DNA of 56,949 bases. Origin: Caecibacteroides pullorum (lineage in GTDB: Bacteria > Bacteroidota > Bacteroidia > Bacteroidales > Bacteroidaceae). Within the stretch, counting starts at the first letter, position 1, and each line of letters starts with the position of its first letter. A program made the position numbers and the translations under genes. Positions 52,854 to 56,949 of the stretch are shown here, piece by piece. Location of the stretch: positions 1-56,949 of the forward strand of contig NZ_JAAZTS010000021.1 of assembly GCF_019239235.1 (NCBI RefSeq). Direction: 5' to 3'. The notes under the pieces are model-generated. The model was not told the origin of the DNA. It made no database searches and saw only the letters and a list, made by a program, of their open reading frames with translations.

Positions 52854-53855
52854 ATGAGGCGTCAACGTTTTCAGAATAAAGTGGCCACAGGCAGGTTCAT
52901 CCTGCCTGCCGCTTTGTTGATTTCCGCAATCTGCTGGACGGTAATTGTTACGCTGGTGCCCGGCACAGGTACGGAAGGCCCCAACTGGCCGCTTTGGCTC
53001 AAGGAAGCAAGCAACTGGCTTCCCCAAGGCATCTTCCCGTCGTTGCTCGGCTTTGTTCTGTACGTCCTGACAACGTTCTTCCTGATCAACCTGAACAACA
53101 TTTTCGCCATCATCCGTATCCGAACTTCCATTCAGAGTTTTCTTTTCCTACTTTTGGCCACCGCAGTCCCGCAACTCTACGACGAATTGCCCGGATTACT
53201 GGTCGCCCTCAGTTTTCTCACGGCCTTCTACCAGCTGTTTGGCAGTTACCGCCAGGAAAGGTCTTCGGGGGCCCTATTCAATACCTTTGCATTTGCGGGC
53301 ATCGCCAGTCTGTTCGTTCCCCAGAGCCTGCTGCTTGTCCCTCTGCTCTGGATCGGTGCAGCCAGTTTCCAGTCGCTCAATCTGAAAAGCCTGCTTGCCT
53401 CGATCATCGGCTTCATCCTGCCGTGGTGGATACTGTTGAGCTGTACCGTGCTGACAGGCAGCACCCACACATTCTTCCACCAACTGCTCGATGAAACACA
53501 TCTGTTCCGTCCCGTCGGTTACGGTTTCGAATCCTGGATGGTGTTTCCATTCGGGTTTCTCTTCCTACTCTTCACCGCCAGTGCCTTCCACTACTTCTTC
53601 AACGGATACGAAGACAAAATCCGCACACGGGCCTATCTATATTTTCTGATTCTCTTCGGTGCCTGCCTCTTTGTCGGCATCGGACTGCAGCCCTATCTGC
53701 TGACAGCGTTCTGCCCCTTGTTGCTGATTATCGTCAGTATGCTGGCAGGCCATCTGTTTGCACTCACTAGCAATAAACTTTCCAACGCATTTTTTGTTAT
53801 TTCCCTGATTGGAATTTCAGTTATGTTTGTTTATCACGTATGGATGCTTTTATAG
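52854..53855 (+). CDS. Polytopic membrane protein (DUF6427-like), 333 aa
   Basis: About nine or ten hydrophobic segments after a basic N-terminus (MRRQRFQNKVATGRF). It resembles the Bacteroidetes membrane protein family DUF6427, which I recall from its position between purD and DedA-like genes. No catalytic motif is seen. Its end overlaps the DedA-like gene by 16 nt, and it starts 14 nt after purD, so the three are co-transcribed. Confidence 0.75.
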   Translation: MRRQRFQNKVATGRFILPAALLISAICWTVIVTLVPGTGTEGPNWPLWLKEASNWLPQGIFPSLLGFVLYVLTTFFLINLNNIFAIIRIRTSIQSFLFLLLATAVPQLYDELPGLLVALSFLTAFYQLFGSYRQERSSGALFNTFAFAGIASLFVPQSLLLVPLLWIGAASFQSLNLKSLLASIIGFILPWWILLSCTVLTGSTHTFFHQLLDETHLFRPVGYGFESWMVFPFGFLFLLFTASAFHYFFNGYEDKIRTRAYLYFLILFGACLFVGIGLQPYLLTAFCPLLLIIVSMLAGHLFALTSNKLSNAFFVISLIGISVMFVYHVWMLL

Positions 53856-54319
53856 ACTCGCTCGTACAGCTCCTCATCGACTGGGGATACGCAGGCCTTT
53901 TCCTGTCGGCACTGCTGGCAGGCAGTATCCTGCCCTTCAGTTCCGAACTGGTGCTCGTCGCCCTGGTCAAGCTGGGCCTGAGCCCGACGCTCTGCGTGCT
54001 CTCAGCCGCCGTGGGCAATACGGTAGGCGGGCTGACGTGCTACTACATGGGCCGGTTGGGCAAGACGGAATGGATTGAGAAGTATTTCAAGGTGAAGCAG
54101 GAAAAAGTGGAGCGCATGATGCGCTTCCTCCAGGGAAAAGGCGCACTGATGGCCTTCTTCGCTTTCCTTCCGTTCGTGGGCGAGGCCATTGCCATCGCCT
54201 TGGGATTCATGCGCAGCAACTTCGTGCTGACCACCCTCTCCATGTTTGCCGGAAAGCTGCTCCGCTACATTGCCATGCTGTGGGCACTCCAAGGGGCCAT
54301 TTCGGCAGTAGGCATCTGA
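53840..54319 (+). CDS. DedA/YqaA-family membrane protein, 159 aa
   Basis: A small inner-membrane protein of the SNARE-associated/VTT (DedA) group. The motifs ILPFSSELVLVALVKLGLS and GNTVGGLTCYYMGRLG at residues 30-70 and FLPFVGEAIAIALGFM later are typical. The short length matches the YqaA branch. DedA proteins are linked to lipid flipping and envelope integrity. Overlaps the upstream gene; 24 nt before the mnmD-like gene. Confidence 0.86.
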   Translation: MDAFIDSLVQLLIDWGYAGLFLSALLAGSILPFSSELVLVALVKLGLSPTLCVLSAAVGNTVGGLTCYYMGRLGKTEWIEKYFKVKQEKVERMMRFLQGKGALMAFFAFLPFVGEAIAIALGFMRSNFVLTTLSMFAGKLLRYIAMLWALQGAISAVGI

Positions 54320-54343
54320 CTATTCATATAGGGAAAAAGAACT

Positions 54344-55039
54344 ATGCAAAGAATCATTGAACAGACCGAAGACGGCAGCGCCACGCTCTACGTGCCCGAA
54401 CTGAACGAGCATTACCACTCCGTGAAAGGCGCCCGCACCGAGTCGCAGCACATCTTCATCGACATGGGGCTGAAGGCCTCCGCCGCACCCTGCCCGCACA
54501 TCCTCGAAGCAGGCTTCGGCACCGGCCTGAACGCCCTGCTCACCCTGCAGGAGGCCGAACGCACCGGACGGCCCGTCCGCTACACGGGCATCGAGCTCTA
54601 TCCGCTGGCCTGGACTGAAGTGGAAGCCCTGCACTACAGCGACGACCCGCGCCTGCGCCTCCTGCACGAAGCGCCGTGGGAAGAGGAAGTCTGCCTGACA
54701 CCCACCTTCCGCCTGCTGAAACTGCGCCGCGACCTGACCTCATGGCAGGCCGACGACGAACGCCCGCCCCTGCGCTGCGACGTGGTCTACTTCGACGCCT
54801 TCGCACCCGAAAAACAGCCCGCCCTCTGGACACCCGCCGTCTTCCGCAACCTCTACCGCTGCCTCACGCCCGGCGGCATCCTGACCACCTATTGCGCCAA
54901 GGGCGCCGTGCGCCGCCTGATGCAGGACATCGGCTTCCGCATGGAGCGCCTCCCCGGACCTCCGGGAGGAAAGCGGGAGATACTGCGCGCCACGAAGCCG
55001 AACGATGTTCCAGAAAATATGCCTGAACTTTACCGTTAA
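54344..55039 (+). CDS. mnmD: MnmD-like tRNA methyltransferase, 231 aa
   Basis: A class I SAM-dependent methyltransferase corresponding to the MnmD half of E. coli MnmC, which methylates 5-aminomethyl-2-thiouridine at the tRNA wobble position. SAM motif ILEAGFGTGLNALLTL at about 48-63, TGIELYPLAW next, and the DVVYFDAFAPEKQPALW motif near 145-160 with the conserved Asp. There is no fused oxidase domain. It is the fourth gene of the purD group. Confidence 0.88.
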   Translation: MQRIIEQTEDGSATLYVPELNEHYHSVKGARTESQHIFIDMGLKASAAPCPHILEAGFGTGLNALLTLQEAERTGRPVRYTGIELYPLAWTEVEALHYSDDPRLRLLHEAPWEEEVCLTPTFRLLKLRRDLTSWQADDERPPLRCDVVYFDAFAPEKQPALWTPAVFRNLYRCLTPGGILTTYCAKGAVRRLMQDIGFRMERLPGPPGGKREILRATKPNDVPENMPELYR

Positions 55040-55054
55040 TTAACACATTCTTCG

Positions 55055-55062
55055 TATCTTTG
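55055..55062 (+). promoter_or_regulatory. -7 box of znuA
   Basis: TATCTTTG, 29 nt before the start at 55,092. It overlaps an upstream ATG at 55,062, which is rejected. No clear Zur operator is seen. Confidence 0.55.
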
Positions 55063-55091
55063 TGCGTTTTCCAAAAGATTTTAACAGAAAA

Positions 55092-55994
55092 ATGAAGAGA
55101 ATACATACGATATGGATGCTCGTCCTCCTGCTCGCCGCCTGCAAACCGGGAGGAGAAAAGAAGGCGGACACCCCGGACGACAAGCCGGTCATCACCGTCA
55201 CCATCGAACCCTTGCGCTACTTCACCGAAGCCATCGCCGGCGACCGCTTCGACGTGGTCAGCATGGTACCCAAAGGGAGCAGCCCCGAGACTTACGACCC
55301 CACGCCCGCCCAGCTGATGTCGCTCTCGCAGAGTACGGCCTACCTGCGCATCGGCTTCATCGGCTTCGAACAGACGTGGATGGACCGTCTGACGGACAAC
55401 GCCCCGCACCTGCAAATCTTCGACACCTCGCACGGCATCGACCTCATCTTCCCCGACGGACTGCCCGAAGAGGAACCGCACGCCGCCGAAGACGGCCATG
55501 CCCACCACGGCCCTGAGCCACACATCTGGAACTCGCCCGCCAATGCCCGCATCATCGCGACCAACGTGTTCAAGGCCCTCTGCACCCTCGACACCAAGCA
55601 CCGCGACGACTACCTGGCACGCTACGACAGTCTCTGCACCGTCATCGACCGCACCGACAGCCTCTGCCGCCAGATGCTCGCCCAGCCCGGAGCCGACCAT
55701 GCCTTCATGATCTACCATCCCACCCTCAGCTACCTGGCCCGCGACTACGGCCTGCTGCAGCTCTCCATCGAGGACGGAGGCAAGGAACCCTCGCCCGCCC
55801 ACCTGAAGGAGCTCATCAATGCCTGCCGCGAAGAGAATATCCACGTCATCTTCGTGCAACCCGAGTTCGACCGCCGCAACGCCGAGCTCATCGCCCGGCA
55901 GACAGGCACCCGCGTGGTGGACATCAACCCCCTGGCCTACGACTGGGAAGCAGAGATACTGAAAACGGTTCGTGAATTGATAATGGATAATTGA
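55092..55994 (+). CDS. znuA: Zinc ABC transporter substrate-binding lipoprotein, 300 aa
   Basis: The lipobox LLAAC gives a membrane-anchored binding protein. The cluster A-I fold binds zinc with His in EPHIWNSPANAR, His in IYHPTLSYLARDYGL and Asp in VVDINPLAYDW. A His/Glu-rich loop (EEEPHAAEDGHAHHGPEPH) before the first ligand is characteristic of ZnuA-type proteins. It captures zinc in the periplasm for the ABC importer. The ATPase gene follows after a 57-nt inverted-repeat gap; no permease gene is in the window. Confidence 0.9.
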   Translation: MKRIHTIWMLVLLLAACKPGGEKKADTPDDKPVITVTIEPLRYFTEAIAGDRFDVVSMVPKGSSPETYDPTPAQLMSLSQSTAYLRIGFIGFEQTWMDRLTDNAPHLQIFDTSHGIDLIFPDGLPEEEPHAAEDGHAHHGPEPHIWNSPANARIIATNVFKALCTLDTKHRDDYLARYDSLCTVIDRTDSLCRQMLAQPGADHAFMIYHPTLSYLARDYGLLQLSIEDGGKEPSPAHLKELINACREENIHVIFVQPEFDRRNAELIARQTGTRVVDINPLAYDWEAEILKTVRELIMDN

Positions 55995-56050
55995 TAATGG
56001 ATAATTATCCTCAATCACCAACTATCCATTCTCCATTATCAATTATCCAT
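55985..56050. repeat. Inverted repeat between znuA and znuC
   Basis: ATAATGGATAATTGATAATGG-type words on the left are answered by CCATTATCAATTATCCATTAT on the right, forming a long imperfect hairpin directly before the znuC start codon. It could influence translation of znuC. Confidence 0.75.
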
Positions 56051-56051
56051 T

Positions 56052-56819
56052 ATGCAAACTCTCATCGAAATACAACACCTCAACGCCGGATACGACGGAC
56101 GCACCGTCTTGCGCGACGTCGACCTCACCGTCTACGACCGTGACTTCCTGGGCATCATCGGTCCCAACGGAGGCGGAAAGACGACGCTCATCCGTTGTAT
56201 CCTCGGCCTGCTGAAACCCCAAAGCGGCACTATTGCCTTCCATCCGCAACGCCCTGCGGACAGCCACGCGTCGCTCACCATCGGTTACCTGCCCCAGTAT
56301 GTCAGCATCGACCGCAAGTTCCCCATCACCGTCCAAGAGGTAATCCTCTCCGGCCTGAGCAGCCGCAAGGGCCTCAGCGCACGCTATACCGCCGAGGAAC
56401 GCCAGCGAGCCGCCCGCGTCATCGCCCGCATGGGACTGGAAGGCATGGAGCAGAAGGCCATCGGCGCCCTGAGCGGCGGACAGCTGCAACGCGCCCTGCT
56501 GGGACGCGCCATCGTCTCCGACCCCGAAGTGGTCATCCTCGACGAGCCCGCCACCTATCTGGACCGCCGCTTCGAAGCCCGCCTCTACGAACTGCTGGCC
56601 GAAATCAACCGCGACTGCGCCATCATCCTCGTCAGCCACGACATCGGCACCGTGCTCCAGCAGGTGAAGTCCATCGCCTGCGTCAACGAGACGCTCCACT
56701 ACCACCCCGACACGGGCATCACGGGCGAGTGGCTGGAACAGAACTTCAACTGTCCCATCGAGCTGCTGGGCCACGGCAATCTGCCCCATCGCATCCTGAA
56801 GGAGCACCGCCACGAATGA
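56052..56819 (+). CDS. znuC: Zinc ABC transporter ATP-binding protein, 255 aa
   Basis: The ATPase of a metal-type ABC importer: Walker A IGPNGGGKTTL (residues about 37-47), Q-loop in YLPQYVSI, signature LSGGQLQRALLGRAI, Walker B VVILDEPATYLD and the switch His in LVSHDIG. The signature block and the short length fit the ZnuC/MntA branch. It hydrolyses ATP to drive zinc uptake with ZnuA. A permease partner is not visible to its right; a terminator follows 24 nt after the stop. Confidence 0.9.
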   Translation: MQTLIEIQHLNAGYDGRTVLRDVDLTVYDRDFLGIIGPNGGGKTTLIRCILGLLKPQSGTIAFHPQRPADSHASLTIGYLPQYVSIDRKFPITVQEVILSGLSSRKGLSARYTAEERQRAARVIARMGLEGMEQKAIGALSGGQLQRALLGRAIVSDPEVVILDEPATYLDRRFEARLYELLAEINRDCAIILVSHDIGTVLQQVKSIACVNETLHYHPDTGITGEWLEQNFNCPIELLGHGNLPHRILKEHRHE

Positions 56820-56842
56820 GATTTCAGATTTTAGGAATGTAG

Positions 56843-56874
56843 GAAGGTGTGTCAAAAAGCACACCTTCTTTGTT
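56843..56874 (+). terminator. Terminator after znuC
   Basis: GAAGGTGTG (56,843-56,851) is the exact complement of CACACCTTC (56,860-56,868), followed by a T-rich run. Confidence 0.8.
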
Positions 56875-56949
56875 TAGCACAAAGCCCCGACTTTCACAAG
56901 CTGGGGCTTTGTTATTACCTAAAGATTTTGTATCTTTAAGCCTAAAGAT
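56846..56949. mobile_element. Possible edge of an insertion sequence
   Basis: GGTGTGTCAAAAA resembles, from memory, terminal repeats of the IS1182 group. It is followed by a perfect hairpin, CAAAGCCCC (56,880-56,888) with GGGGCTTTG (56,903-56,911), and a promoter-like TATCTTTA near 56,930. A transposase would lie beyond the window. The alternative is simply a pair of terminators. Confidence 0.3.

Overview
The window reads as chromosome of a gut Bacteroidales bacterium (Bacteroides/Phocaeicola type). Supporting signs are promoters of the Bacteroidetes form (TTTG, about 20 nt, TAnnTTTG), lipoproteins with acidic residues after the lipobox Cys, a TonB receptor with a carboxypeptidase-regulatory N-domain, a PG_1098-type methyltransferase, a BF0631-type metalloprotease and a diheme-type fumarate reductase. 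No species is claimed.

Region 1 (1 to about 11,904) is an AT-rich integrated element. It opens inside a tyrosine recombinase gene and ends at a 42-nt 3' fragment of tRNA-Met(CAT), which fits one attachment-site copy; the intact tRNA and other att copy would lie left of the window. Between them are two unknown proteins, a SF2 helicase, a DUF3871 protein, a YefM/YoeB toxin-antitoxin pair with an operator placed inside its promoter, a roughly 690-nt hairpin-rich non-coding stretch, a tightly coupled four-gene operon (three unknown proteins plus a lipoprotein that looks like a transpeptidase without its SxxK serine/lysine), and a tail of small and unknown genes. No relaxase, coupling protein or phage structural gene is visible, so the element may be mobilisable, a satellite, or only partly in view.

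Region 2 (about 11,905 to 56,840) is GC-richer core chromosome, mostly housekeeping: a THUMP-like methyltransferase; a TonB receptor plus secreted acid-phosphatase pair behind a Pho-box-like array; a MscS channel gene split by an in-frame amber codon; a Ca/Na exchanger; a GNAT protein; parE-coaD-S41 protease; a PAP2 phosphatase; fumarate reductase (C-A-B); a PepSY-like lipoprotein; a U32 protease-thioesterase-dprA operon; dusB; a CDF transporter-epimerase-AUR1-like PAP2 operon; RNase R; a metalloprotease and Fn3-like lipoprotein pair; a flavin split-barrel protein; serine acetyltransferase; an rRNA methyltransferase overlapping a dipeptidyl peptidase; purD and four followers; and zinc-uptake genes znuA and znuC. 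The last 100 bases hold a strong terminator and possibly the edge of an insertion sequence.

Beyond the genes, three things stand out. (i) The element's four-gene operon sits behind a leader whose GU-rich strand can pair with either of two partners, like an attenuator or translational switch. (ii) Several intergenic gaps carry short hairpin-forming units repeated two to six times, with a different unit at each locus. (iii) There is an apparent roughly 63-nt small RNA gene with a consensus promoter, an intrinsic terminator and twin upstream operators. All functional readings of unknown genes are inference; no homology search was run.
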